Shown in pieces: positions 29,908 to 39,033 of a stretch of DNA of 39,033 bases. Location: assembly GCA_964505035.1 (NCBI GenBank), contig CAZDGK010000008.1, forward strand, positions 1 to 39,033. Direction: 5' to 3'. This DNA is from CAZDGK01 sp964505035. Lineage in GTDB: Bacteria; Patescibacteriota; Saccharimonadia; UBA4664. The notes under the pieces are model-generated. The model searched no databases. It saw only the letters and a list, made by a program, of their open reading frames with translations, and was not told the DNA's origin. Positions within the stretch are counted from its first letter, which is position 1, and the number at the start of each line of letters is the position of its first letter. Made by a program: the position numbers and the translations under genes.

Positions 29908-32900
29908 TCAAGGCGTCGGCACCACCGTCGGCTTGGGCGTCGGCGTCGGGCTCACACTCGGGCTCGGTGTGGGCGTCGGTACTGCCACCGTCTTCACACC
30001 ATTCACCCCGATCGCCACCCAGCTGAAATCCACCTGCCCCGTCGCCGGTGCCTTCAGCACGATCGTAAATCCTGTGGTGCTTAGGTTCGTGTACGAGAAC
30101 TGCGAGAACATCCCATTCTTCTCCGACACTGCCACCACCGGCGGCGCATCGTACGGCCGATCAAACTTCACATCTACACTCTGCTGGCCCTCATAGATCG
30201 TGGCGTACCCCGCCGTGTCACTATTGAACGTCGGCCGGCCATTAAACGTCACGTCGTTGCCAAACACCGTCTTCTCTACAAATGTCACCAGTCCGCGGAA
30301 GAAGACGCTGCCCTGGAAGTCAGCGTTTCCGCCCACCACCAGTCCACCAGCCACATTCATGTTGAGCGCCACCGAGGCATTGTTTACAGTCAACCCACTC
30401 AGGTTCACACCAGGAGCCGCCAGCGGCGTGTCGCTTGGCGCCGGCGTGCTGGCCACCGCCCCCAGCTTGGCCTCCAGGCTATTGAGCCGGTCGGTAAACA
30501 CGTTCAGGCCTTCAATGTCATTCGCCTTAATCTTGTCCGCGTACAAAGTGCCCTTCACATACACATCGTGGTCAAATGTCGTGTCCTCACTCGTAGCGGC
30601 CATAAAGTTGATTATGCCCTTCTGGCCGGCCGTCGTAGTGGCACCATCCACAGTTACTGGCGGTGTCGACATGGCACCTTGGCTATCAGCCCCACCAGCC
30701 GCGTCGTCTTGCCAGATCCGCACGTAGTCAACGTCCAAGTTCTCGGTCTGGATGATGTTCGAGATGACGTTTGCCTGCAGCGCCAGCGTCAGCTGAGTGG
30801 CACCAGGACCAGTACCGCTAAAGCCGGTACCGCATTCCTTCTCGGACACACCATCCGTTACGTCCGGATCCACAAAGAAGTGGATATCGTTGTTAGCCCG
30901 CACCTCAATCCGCATAAAGGCAAAGTTGGCCGTGCTAATCGTAGCACCCGTACAAGTAATTGCCGTCGCGGTGCCAGCGTTCACTACGAACGCCGTCCAA
31001 ACCGCACCAGCGGCAGCCGGACAGGTAGGTGTTGTGGCGCTCCATACAGTGCAAGCCGAGAAGAAAATGCCGTTGGCTGGCATACCAGTATTGGCCGCGT
31101 TAGCCACTGCCTGGTCGCCCAAACCCGCCCAGAACATCACGTTGGTGTTGGCAGCAATGTTACTCGGCCGGATCTTCATAGTTATTACCGGCAAGTTATT
31201 GGCCGCAAAGTACTTGGCTGCCGTACCGGCTGCGCCACCACCAATATATTCTAGGCAGCGGCTACTGAGTCCAGCGGTAGTGGCCAAAACTTGTGCACTA
31301 ACCCTCTCAACACCGTTCAGGGTAGTAGCACTGATCTGCTGCTCAACACAAGCGTTGTTGGCACTGGCAGCCGTCTGCAGAATGTTACTAGCACTCAAGT
31401 CGCCACCACCGGTACCACAGGCTGCCACGCTACCGGTACCGCCATCACCCCGTGCGTATTGGTTGTTGGTGCTTGTAGTCTGACTACAGTTGTTCTGATG
31501 GTACAGGTTAAACTCCTCACCCCAATAGCTGTTCTTCCCAATAAAGGCACCGCTAATCGCCAAGGAGCCAAAGTTGGCTGCCATGTGCTTAATACTGAAG
31601 ATGCTGTTTGAGCTGGAGTTGTTAATGTTAAAGATCACCTGCCCGTTTGTGCCGCTGACCGCATTAATGTTGAGCGCGCTGTCCACACTCAGGCCGTTGT
31701 TCAAGTCCACATAGCCATCCACCTTCAAGTCACCCACTATGCGAGCATTACCAGCCGTCAGGGTACCACCGCCGCCATAGTCAGACAGGCTTGTACCATC
31801 AAGACCCACTAGGTCAAGACCTCCAGTCATTACGGTCCGCGGCGTTGACGCATAGTAAATACTAGACGCTCTTGCAGAGCCATCGTATCCGCCCAGGATA
31901 TATACATAGCTGTTTGCCTCTGCAAATCCAGTAAATCCCCGATTATTAGGCAGCGTATTGGGAGAGGTGTTCCAAGAACCAATCGTGCCATCGCTCTGAA
32001 GCCGGGCATACCACACGGTCTTGCTAGCCGTCGTACAGCTACCAGATGCGATGACCGTACAGCCGCCCATGATGTACAGATAGCCGTTGGCTACCACCAT
32101 AGCCTGCTGAGCCGTGGCTGTCGGGATGGACGTGCAGCTTAGCGTGGCAAAGCTGCTCACCGTGCCATCAGCGTTCATTGCAGCACAATACACATTTGCT
32201 TGTACGGTCGTGGCATTACTTGCACCGCCGATGTAGTACATTATTCCATTAGCAATTACTACCGTACCCATACCCCGGGCAGCGGTCAGCGTGTTGGCAT
32301 TAGCCGTCCACGGACCGGTTGAGCCATCGGCAAAGACTTTCGCGTAATAGACCGTGTTGGTCGCAGTTGTACAGTTCACTGCGGCAGCGTCGCTACAACC
32401 TCCCACTATGTACATATAGCCGTCTTTTACGGCCGCTGAGGCTCCGACTCTAACGTTTGCAGTTCCCGCAACCGCTTGGCCGATGGCGTATGGGTTGGTC
32501 TGCCATGTACCCGTTGAGCCATCCGAGTTGAGCTTGGCGTAATAAATCGTCGATGCTGAGTTCGTTCCGTCAAAGCCACCAATTGCATAGATATAACCGT
32601 TAGCAGTTGTGACCGCCAGCGCTCGCCGCTTCTGAGCCGTACCACTGGCATCTTTCAAGTTGTTACCGCTCCCCTGCTGGCCAGCCGCGGCAGTCCAGGC
32701 TAAGCCGCAACTCGTTGCAGCAGCGGTACCCTGGCATAGCCAGGTGCCAAGCGAGCCGTCAGCATTCATCTTGGCATACGTCACCGAATCGAGCACATTT
32801 GTTCCGTCGTAGCCGCCAATTACATACACGAATCCGTTCGCAACTACCGTTGCCCCGCCCTCCCGCGCGATCACGCGCGTCGTCGCATCTGTCGCGCTCG

Positions 32901-35900
32901 TCGCACCCAGCGGGTTCGGGCTCAGCTTCCACGGCTGCAACTCGCCGCTGTTGTTGCCGTTGATCACCACGTTGTTGATGGCGTTGTCTATCTGCACCGC
33001 CCCGCCCGGCTGCACAAAGTCCATACCCGATGGCCCGCGCACCAACGTCACACCATCCAGGTATAGCACCGGCGCTCCAACCACCGCCGTGCGCTTGATA
33101 AAGACCGCCGATGTTCCATTAACCGTAGCGCCCGTCGTAAACGTACAGCTGTACTGCGTCCAGGTAGTGTTCACAGTGAACTGATTCAGGGCTGTACAGA
33201 CATTATCAGCGCTGTTCTCGTTCGAGCCAGCCAGCCAGTTGCTATCTGCCACAGCGGTCGCCTTGGCCCAGAACGAGAATGCATACTGAGTACTCGGCTG
33301 CATCGGCACCCGATATTCTATACCGGTAGCATTTCCAAGCGTAGCCGTGAGCGAGTAGGTACCATACTTGGCATACAGCTGGCTCGGACCCAGCAGCGTC
33401 GTAGCACCCTTGATCACCCAGCCGTTGACGTTGCCGCTCTCAAAGTTCGGGTTGCCAATCAGGTTCGTCAGCGCCGAGCTCGAGTCCCCGTAGGCCGACG
33501 CGCCGGTAGCTGTCTCCAACTGCACGGCATCCACGAAGAAAGCCGCGGCGCCACCGCCCGTCTCCTGAATGTAGATGCTGTCGGTCTGCAGTACCGAACT
33601 GCCGGTCGTAAATGTACAGTTGTTGAAGTATGTCCAAGTGGTAGTCAGCGTCGTGCTGGTCACACAGTCGGTCGCCGAGCCGTTCACATTCCGGCCATAG
33701 CTAAGGGGCAGAGAGCTGCTAGCCTTTGCCCAGAAGCTTAGCGTATAGGTAGTGTTGGGCTTGAACGGATAGGTGTAGCGAGCACCCGACGGATTGGCTA
33801 TACCAGCCGCCACATCCAATGAGTACTGACCCAAGTGAGGCACCGTAGTGCCGGAGTTCACCGAGCTGATGGTGGTAGCGCCACCAAATGCGGTCCAGCC
33901 ATTGGTCGCCGCACCCTCAAAGTTACCGTTCACCAGCAGGTTCGTGTTGCCAGCCGTATTCACGTTCATGATGGGGTTGCCCTGCCGGTCCGCCACCTGG
34001 AAGCCGGTCGCCGAATCAGCCTGTGGCCGGATCTGGGCCCCACCGGCCGTGATCGGTCCGGTCGTAGACAGGCTGCCCTTGAACGTCGCCTGATCCGTCA
34101 CCGTCAGCGTACCGGACACAAAGGTATTGCCGGCACTCAGGTTGCCACCGCCCGCTTCCCCAGTGTTCTCACCACTGTAAGCCAGCAGGTCCAGCCCGCC
34201 GCCCATGCGTGTCCGGGCCGGAGTCACAACGTCTACCAAGTGACCCTCAGTGCCACCACCCTGACCACCCACATCATAGATGTAGCCATTGAGCGTAACT
34301 GCCCCAGCATCATATCGGTCTTGGGTCAAAACACCGGTTTGGGTAAAGGCCGTCGTAACGTCGCCATTCGAGTCCAACGGCGCATACGACACAAAATCAT
34401 CCTGGGTATTGTTGTTAGTAATGCCACCTATCTGGTAAAGATATCCATTTAGCACCACCGCGGATAGCCGGTTAGTACCTCCTGTAGTCGTCGTCGGGTA
34501 TGGCAATAGCTGCGTAGTATTGGCCCAGGACCCCACCGTCCCGTCACCATTGATCTTGGCATATAGGACAGTGTTGCGCGAAGCCGCAGTACTATCCACT
34601 CCACCCAATATGTACATGTAGCCGTTGCCTACCGTTACAGCCGGACTTTCTCGCTCAGGGTGATTGCCACCTCCGGGTGATGTCTGGGTGTCCGTCACGG
34701 CCGTCGTCAGCTGCCAGGCACCCACAGTGCCATCGCCATTAACCGGCGCATAGTACACTGTTGTCTGCGTAGTACCAATGCTGTCGCCCTCAACCACGTA
34801 GATAAAGCCGTTGTAGTACACCACCCCCATACGAACGCGCTGGTCTGGCAGGGCGGTGGTGTTGGTCCAGGGACCAAGCGAACCATCATTGTAGATCTTG
34901 GCCGAGTAAACCGTATTCGTGGGCGTGCCAGTGGCGTCGTAGCCGGCGACCGCGAACAAGTAGCCATTGGCCGCCACGGACTTCAACTCGGACCGTGGTG
35001 CCGGCAGCGGGTTGGCGGCGGTCCACGTGCTGAGCTGGCCGTTGACGGCATTGGCCTTCGTGTACTGAACCTCCTCTTGCTGATTCGTACCATCATAGCC
35101 ACCGACTTCATAAATGTAGCCGTTGTAAGCCGCCACGCCTGCCTGCATCCGGTCCAGGTCAGTACCGCCAGGAGCGATATGGTTACCCGAGTCCACCCAG
35201 TTGGGCAGCGCCCCCGAGTTGTTGCTATTGATCAGCACGTCGCCAGGCGCCGAACCAGCCGACGAGTTGGGCGAGCCACCCTGGATCGCCACGCTACCCC
35301 CGTAGGTCGACAGGGTCGCCGTCGCCGCCGTTGCCGTTCCACCCTGGACCGTCACCGCCCCGCCCGACACCGAGGCCGCCGACACCGCACCACTCTGTCC
35401 ACCCTTGATCGTAATCGCCCCACCATTGGTATCCGTCGCACCCGTCTGGCCGGTAACGTTGAGCGCCCGACCGGTACTAGTACCGGCGTTCAGGAAGTTT
35501 ATGGCCGCGTCGGTACTCTGGGTGGTGAACTGGAACGTCGGACTGGCGCCGCTCAATTGCACGTTGCTGTCAAATGTCTTCACTCCACTAAAGATCTGAG
35601 AGTTACCAGTCACAATACCGGCCGTGTTGGTGGTAGCCGCCCCGATCGCGATCGTAATGTCATCCGGGTTCGACACCGTGTTGATCGACCAAGTTGTAGC
35701 CGCCACCGAAGCCGACGACGCCGTGTTCAGGAAGTTGGCATCCGTTGCGGCCGTACTGTTAACCGTAATGTTGTCACCGCCACCGGCACCACTACAGCTG
35801 CCCCAAATCGGCTTGGTCGTCACGCCCTGCGAAATCAAGCACGAGCCCGTCGCCACCGCCGCGATCTTGCTAAGTGTGTTACTTGTGTCTCCTGTCAACA

Positions 35901-38900
35901 GATCACCCACAGCATACGTCGTCTGGCCAGTACCACCCGCCGTCGCCGGCACCACGCCGGAGCCGTTCACTACCGTCACACCATTGACCACCAAGCCAGC
36001 ATCCCAGCCCGCACCCACACTCAGGGCCGTTTCCGTACCGCTGCCCCCCGTAATACCCCCAATCGTGACCCCGTTGAGCACCGCCGCCGCCACCGCCCCG
36101 GTACCCGTTGCCGCAATGTTGATCGCATTCTGTGTCCCGCCAGTCGTCAGCGTCCCGGTCGTCAGACTAATGCCGTTGGCCGTCGCTGTGCCACCGGTTT
36201 GCGTTAGGTTGGGGTTGGTCACCTTGAGACCGTTGTAGGTAAACGTGTTGGCGGTCGTGGTATACGCCCCACTCGTACTGCCCAGGTCAATCCCCGTGTA
36301 GGTCGTGTTGGTCGAGATCGACAAGTTCGGCGGGTTCTTCATCTGAATGCCAGTGATGTTCTGGCCCGTCGCGCCCGTAAAGTTGGTGTTGTAGTCCAAG
36401 CTCAGACCAATTTCAGCCGCTGCTTGCGTAAAGCTAGTGGTCGCCTTCACCTGAATAGCCGTCCCATCCATAGCTGCCTCAGCAATGCCACCCCCCGCCG
36501 CCAGCTGGCCGCCCACATTCACCGACCGGACAAATGACGCCTGGTCTTGCACCTGCAACGTACCCACAATAGCCGTATTGCCGGCTGTTAGCTGCCCGCC
36601 CGAGCTACCAGCGTCGGCCAAGTTCTGAGTATTCAGACCAACCAGGTCCAATGACCCACCAACCTTCAATCGCGCACCCGAGCTGTAGTAAATCGTCGAG
36701 AATGTCGAGCTATTGTTGTCGCCAACCATCACATAGACATAGCCGTTAGCCACCGCCATGCTCGGGTATTCGCGCGCGCCCGGTAGCGAGTTGTTCGATG
36801 CCGTCCACGCCCCCACTGAGCCGTCACCATTAATGGGTGCGTAGTAAATAGCAGAGGTCGCCGCCGAGCCGTTCCAGCCACCAAAGATGTATAGATAGCC
36901 GTTCATCACCACCGAACCTTCGTCACCAAGCGTCGTCGGCAACGTGGTTGGGTTGTTGGTCCAGGTCACCGTACCGTCGGAATTAATCCGCCCGTAGCTT
37001 AGGTTGGCACTACCACCGCCAGCCGGCTTGTACATGTAGCCATTGGCGACTGTCAGATTGGTGCCCAGCGAGCTGGTCGTCAGGTCGTTGGCATCTGTCC
37101 AGGAGCCAACCGTGCCATCCGGGTTAATCTTGGCCCGCTCTGCGGTTGGCCGGGCCGCCGTGTTAGTTGCCATACCACCCATCGAGTAAAGATAGCCGTT
37201 GTAAGCCGCTACGCCATTGTCCGTACAACCAATTGACGCACACGCACCCGTCAAACTCGTAGTAGTGCCCCAGGCGCCCAGCGAACCGTCAGCGTTAACC
37301 TTGGCGTACTGCACGATGTTTGTACCACCGGCGGCCGCACCGGTAGTCGACCCGCCCACCAAGTAGATGTAGCCGTTGTAGAATGCCGCCCCGGCTTCAG
37401 ACACCGCGGTTCCCAGGCTAGTGGCAGCGCTCCATGCCCCCGTACTGCCATCAGCGTTCAGCTTGGCATATTGCACGCTCGTCACCGTAGACGCCCCGTT
37501 AACCCCGGTGCCACCACCAATCACGTAGACAAAGCCGTTGGCCACCACCGTTCCGGCCGCGCTCCGAGTGGCGCTAGCGCTTAGCGTGTTGGTGTTCTGC
37601 TGCCACGGCTGGAGGTCGGCAAAGTTCGTGCCATTGATCTGGACGTTGCTATAGATTGGGTCAACCTGCAAACCCGCCGCCGGAGCCGCGTATGGCGCAG
37701 GCACGTTCCCCGGCACCATCGTTACGCCGTCGGCGTAAATCACATCGCTGGCCGTCGTGCCCGACCGTTTAAAGTAAATGCTGGACGGCGGCGTAATCGT
37801 AGCGCCGGTCGTAAACGTACAGGTGTACGGCTGCCAGGTCGTAGTTGGCTGAGTTGGCACGCTGGTGGTGCTGAAAGTACATGTATCCACATCCGTGCCG
37901 CTCACGTCCTGGTGGCCAATCACCACCGAGTCGGTGGAAGCCGTGTCGCGCCGCATCCACATGCTGACCGTGTAGGTGGTATTAGCCGACTCCAGCACCG
38001 TGTAGGCCGCACCGCGGTTCGTCACGTTGCTCAAGCTAGCTTTCAGCGAATAGTTGCCATACAGCGTAATCTTGTTGTCCTGCGTAATCGTCGAACCGCC
38101 CTTGGCCGCCCAGCCATTGGTCCCGGCCTCAAATGACGGGTTCGCAACCAGATTCGTCTGGGTAAAGTCGCCGTACGAGTTAGCCACCGTCGTCCCCTGC
38201 TCTAGCTGAACCCCATCAATGTTTTCTGTCTGAGCGGTGGAGGTGTGGCTAAAGTAGACATAGTCCGTAATCAAAGTGGTTGCCCCGGTCGTAAAGGTGC
38301 ACGAGTAGCGAGTATACGAGGTGGCCGACAATGTAATACTGGTTGCACAGCCCGTACCCGACACATTCGAACCATTCACATTGGCGCCAATGGTAAACCC
38401 GGCGGTCGCCGTACCCTTAGCATAGAGGCTCAACGTGTAGGTAGTATTTGGCTTAAAGAAGTAGACGTACTTACCACCCTGGTTGGTTGAGTTAGTCACA
38501 ATCTTGAGCGATGTCGCGTTAAATTGGCCCGTCGTGTTGTCGGTCTGGAACGTGGCCGGCGTACCAATCGCTACCCAACCCGCCGGCGTTACGGCGTTAT
38601 TGTTCTCGAAATTACCATTGGCCACCAAGTTGACCGTCGACAGCGTCGACACGGCCAAGACATTGGCCGCCGCCGCATTCTGCACCTGGAACGCCGAGCT
38701 CGAATTGGTCACAGTCTGAACGTTAGCCGCACCCGCCACACTGAGTCCGACACCCACGCTCGCCCCCCGGGCAAACGTCGCCATATCTTGCACCTGCAGC
38801 GTGCCAACCAGGGTCGTATTCCCAGCCAACAGTTGACCAGCACTGCTGCCTTCAGCAAGGTTGTGGCCGACGCCGGAGTTGCCAAGCAAGTCGAGCGTGC

Positions 38901-39033
38901 CGCCGACCTTGGTCCGCGCACCGGAGGTGTAGAAAACGGTACCCTGCCGGGTGGTCGAGTCTTCACCGGCTATCACGTAGACGTAACCGTTGGCAGCCAC
39001 CGGCCGGCTGTTCTCGCGTTCCCGAGGCATAGA
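29908..39033 (-). CDS. Giant modular surface/adhesin-like protein, 5' end outside window
   Basis: At least 3041 residues; the first ATG in view (39030) is internal because a kelch-type blade is already under way. From N to C: the end of one propeller; two carbohydrate-binding-module-like domains (NLVANGNFENN near 38620, NLVANPSFEAGTNGW near 38150); a six-blade kelch-like propeller (~37560-36640); a phage-tail-fibre-like region (~36600-35230, ATAGGTGQTTYAVGDLL); a second six-blade propeller (~35190-34180); two more CBM-like domains (~33960-33020); a third propeller (~32890-31810); a concanavalin-like domain (~31560-30700, LDVDYVRIWQDD); a short coiled coil (FTDRLNSLEAKLG); an H-type-lectin-like domain (~30190-30000, VKFDRPYDAPPVVAVSEKNG to DFSWVAIGV); and a Pro/Thr tail. 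No LPxTG or C-terminal membrane anchor. It is probably exported and involved in attachment; binding targets are unknown. Confidence 0.83.
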   Translation of the reverse strand, partial: SMPRERENSRPVAANGYVYVIAGEDSTTRQGTVFYTSGARTKVGGTLDLLGNSGVGHNLAEGSSAGQLLAGNTTLVGTLQVQDMATFARGASVGVGLSVAGAANVQTVTNSSSAFQVQNAAAANVLAVSTLSTVNLVANGNFENNNAVTPAGWVAIGTPATFQTDNTTGQFNATSLKIVTNSTNQGGKYVYFFKPNTTYTLSLYAKGTATAGFTIGANVNGSNVSGTGCATSITLSATSYTRYSCTFTTGATTLITDYVYFSHTSTAQTENIDGVQLEQGTTVANSYGDFTQTNLVANPSFEAGTNGWAAKGGSTITQDNKITLYGNYSLKASLSNVTNRGAAYTVLESANTTYTVSMWMRRDTASTDSVVIGHQDVSGTDVDTCTFSTTSVPTQPTTTWQPYTCTFTTGATITPPSSIYFKRSGTTASDVIYADGVTMVPGNVPAPYAAPAAGLQVDPIYSNVQINGTNFADLQPWQQNTNTLSASATRSAAGTVVANGFVYVIGGGTGVNGASTVTSVQYAKLNADGSTGAWSAATSLGTAVSEAGAAFYNGYIYLVGGSTTGAAAGGTNIVQYAKVNADGSLGAWGTTTSLTGACASIGCTDNGVAAYNGYLYSMGGMATNTAARPTAERAKINPDGTVGSWTDANDLTTSSLGTNLTVANGYMYKPAGGGSANLSYGRINSDGTVTWTNNPTTLPTTLGDEGSVVMNGYLYIFGGWNGSAATSAIYYAPINGDGSVGAWTASNNSLPGAREYPSMAVANGYVYVMVGDNNSSTFSTIYYSSGARLKVGGSLDLVGLNTQNLADAGSSGGQLTAGNTAIVGTLQVQDQASFVRSVNVGGQLAAGGGIAEAAMDGTAIQVKATTSFTQAAAEIGLSLDYNTNFTGATGQNITGIQMKNPPNLSISTNTTYTGIDLGSTSGAYTTTANTFTYNGLKVTNPNLTQTGGTATANGISLTTGTLTTGGTQNAINIAATGTGAVAAAVLNGVTIGGITGGSGTETALSVGAGWDAGLVVNGVTVVNGSGVVPATAGGTGQTTYAVGDLLTGDTSNTLSKIAAVATGSCLISQGVTTKPIWGSCSGAGGGDNITVNSTAATDANFLNTASSASVAATTWSINTVSNPDDITIAIGAATTNTAGIVTGNSQIFSGVKTFDSNVQLSGASPTFQFTTQSTDAAINFLNAGTSTGRALNVTGQTGATDTNGGAITIKGGQSGAVSAASVSGGAVTVQGGTATAATATLSTYGGSVAIQGGSPNSSAGSAPGDVLINSNNSGALPNWVDSGNHIAPGGTDLDRMQAGVAAYNGYIYEVGGYDGTNQQEEVQYTKANAVNGQLSTWTAANPLPAPRSELKSVAANGYLFAVAGYDATGTPTNTVYSAKIYNDGSLGPWTNTTALPDQRVRMGVVYYNGFIYVVEGDSIGTTQTTVYYAPVNGDGTVGAWQLTTAVTDTQTSPGGGNHPERESPAVTVGNGYMYILGGVDSTAASRNTVLYAKINGDGTVGSWANTTQLLPYPTTTTGGTNRLSAVVLNGYLYQIGGITNNNTQDDFVSYAPLDSNGDVTTAFTQTGVLTQDRYDAGAVTLNGYIYDVGGQGGGTEGHLVDVVTPARTRMGGGLDLLAYSGENTGEAGGGNLSAGNTFVSGTLTVTDQATFKGSLSTTGPITAGGAQIRPQADSATGFQVADRQGNPIMNVNTAGNTNLLVNGNFEGAATNGWTAFGGATTISSVNSGTTVPHLGQYSLDVAAGIANPSGARYTYPFKPNTTYTLSFWAKASSSLPLSYGRNVNGSATDCVTSTTLTTTWTYFNNCTFTTGSSVLQTDSIYIQETGGGAAAFFVDAVQLETATGASAYGDSSSALTNLIGNPNFESGNVNGWVIKGATTLLGPSQLYAKYGTYSLTATLGNATGIEYRVPMQPSTQYAFSFWAKATAVADSNWLAGSNENSADNVCTALNQFTVNTTWTQYSCTFTTGATVNGTSAVFIKRTAVVGAPVLYLDGVTLVRGPSGMDFVQPGGAVQIDNAINNVVINGNNSGELQPWKLSPNPLGATSATDATTRVIAREGGATVVANGFVYVIGGYDGTNVLDSVTYAKMNADGSLGTWLCQGTAAATSCGLAWTAAAGQQGSGNNLKDASGTAQKRRALAVTTANGYIYAIGGFDGTNSASTIYYAKLNSDGSTGTWQTNPYAIGQAVAGTANVRVGASAAVKDGYMYIVGGCSDAAAVNCTTATNTVYYAKVFADGSTGPWTANANTLTAARGMGTVVIANGIMYYIGGASNATTVQANVYCAAMNADGTVSSFATLSCTSIPTATAQQAMVVANGYLYIMGGCTVIASGSCTTASKTVWYARLQSDGTIGSWNTSPNTLPNNRGFTGFAEANSYVYILGGYDGSARASSIYYASTPRTVMTGGLDLVGLDGTSLSDYGGGGTLTAGNARIVGDLKVDGYVDLNNGLSVDSALNINAVSGTNGQVIFNINNSSSNSIFSIKHMAANFGSLAISGAFIGKNSYWGEEFNLYHQNNCSQTTSTNNQYARGDGGTGSVAACGTGGGDLSASNILQTAASANNACVEQQISATTLNGVERVSAQVLATTAGLSSRCLEYIGGGAAGTAAKYFAANNLPVITMKIRPSNIAANTNVMFWAGLGDQAVANAANTGMPANGIFFSACTVWSATTPTCPAAAGAVWTAFVVNAGTATAITCTGATISTANFAFMRIEVRANNDIHFFVDPDVTDGVSEKECGTGFSGTGPGATQLTLALQANVISNIIQTENLDVDYVRIWQDDAAGGADSQGAMSTPPVTVDGATTTAGQKGIINFMAATSEDTTFDHDVYVKGTLYADKIKANDIEGLNVFTDRLNSLEAKLGAVASTPAPSDTPLAAPGVNLSGLTVNNASVALNMNVAGGLVVGGNADFQGSVFFRGLVTFVEKTVFGNDVTFNGRPTFNSDTAGYATIYEGQQSVDVKFDRPYDAPPVVAVSEKNGMFSQFSYTNLSTTGFTIVLKAPATGQVDFSWVAIGVNGVKTVAVPTPTPSPSVSPTPTPKPTVVPTP
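31810..32890 (-). repeat. Kelch-like propeller 3 (six blades) within the giant gene
   Basis: Six tandem units of about 45-65 residues with the pattern V-ANGYxYxxGG...TVYYAKxNxDGSxGxW, ending RTVMTGGLDLVG. Each unit has a glycine pair and the D-G-(S/T)-x-G turn. Confidence 0.75.
34180..35190 (-). repeat. Kelch-like propeller 2 (six blades) within the giant gene
   Basis: Same unit as propeller 3, from GVAAYNGYIYEVGGYDGTNQ to LNGYIYDVGGQGGG, closing with TRMGGGLDLLA. Confidence 0.75.
36640..37560 (-). repeat. Kelch-like propeller 1 (six blades) within the giant gene
   Basis: Same unit, from VVANGFVYVIGGG to VANGYVYVMVGDN, closing with ARLKVGGSLDLVG. The first visible residues of the window (VAANGYVYVIAGED, then TKVGGTLDLLG) are the last blade of a further propeller. 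Confidence 0.75.

Noticed and set aside
35077..36207. 376-codon open frame antisense to the giant gene
   Set aside because: Arg/His/Thr-rich composition typical of the complement of GC-rich Thr/Gly/Ala codons; no SD, no recognisable domain.
31810..37560. CRISPR-like or satellite DNA from the regular repeats
   Set aside because: The periodicity is protein-level (kelch-like blades of about 45-65 codons), with variable nucleotide sequence and no spacer structure.
39028..39030. ATG at 39030 as the real start of the giant protein
   Set aside because: It lies in the middle of a kelch-type blade, the frame is open to the window edge, and no signal peptide follows.
1..39033. Alternative genetic code (UGA as Gly) as in some CPR lineages
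   Set aside because: UGA ends several genes at sensible positions (rseP, M20 peptidase, 2442 ORF) and prevents no conserved frame.

Overview
The window comes from a high-GC member of the Candidate Phyla Radiation (Patescibacteria), most probably a Saccharibacteria-like lineage; this is inferred, since no 16S gene is present. The pointers are: a translation/envelope cluster rpsB-tsf-frr-uppS-rseP that lacks pyrH, cdsA and dxr, a short EF-Ts and a short ProRS, a small membrane protein of a type I associate with CPR genomes (29396-29866), and a giant secreted modular surface protein. UGA is used as an ordinary stop and RF1 is present, so the genetic code looks standard.

Layout. 1-2873: start of mreB (minus strand, cut by the window edge), then two small orphan ORFs around a membrane-anchored SGNH hydrolase. 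2919-4888: a promoter, a 22-codon leader ORF and a terminator/antiterminator pair precede an M20 peptidase that overlaps a gamma-glutamylcyclotransferase-like gene. 4869-11002 (minus): rpsB-tsf-frr-uppS-rseP-CPBP protease, then proS behind its own promoter and a clear T-box riboswitch. 11036-15032: an orphan ORF, rpmE, prfA-trmH, a small coiled-coil ORF and prmC. 15049-18274 (minus): LCP ligase, a polytopic membrane protein and an HtrA protease interrupted by an assembly gap. 18369-19464: lepB and a VOC protein. 19475-21150 (minus): parA-parB. 21228-27071: a two-component locus made of a 6TM+Cache sensor, a Cache-HAMP-PAS histidine kinase, a receiver-only response regulator and a second 6TM+Cache paralog with another assembly gap. 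27068-39033 (minus): a giant modular adhesin-like protein (at least 3040 aa, N-terminus outside the window), a small membrane protein and a secreted FnIII/Ig protein ending in a thioredoxin fold without cysteines.

Regulatory reading. Many genes have a sigma70-type -35/-10 pair with 17-18 bp spacing. At mreB, the 2955 leader ORF, rpmE, prmC, lytR, lepB, 29866 and 29350 the -10 ends only 6-9 nt before the start codon, predicting leaderless mRNAs. Other genes (331, 882, 2442, proS, 11395, 14100, htrA) have a leader with a Shine-Dalgarno sequence. The two modes therefore coexist. The most interesting loci are the leaderless-ORF attenuator at 2919-3089, the proS T-box, the split sensor system and the giant adhesin locus.

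No tRNA, rRNA, CRISPR array, insertion sequence or transposase was seen. There is no stretch above 300 bases without a gene; the largest gap, 6120-6398, is filled by the T-box leader and promoter of proS.
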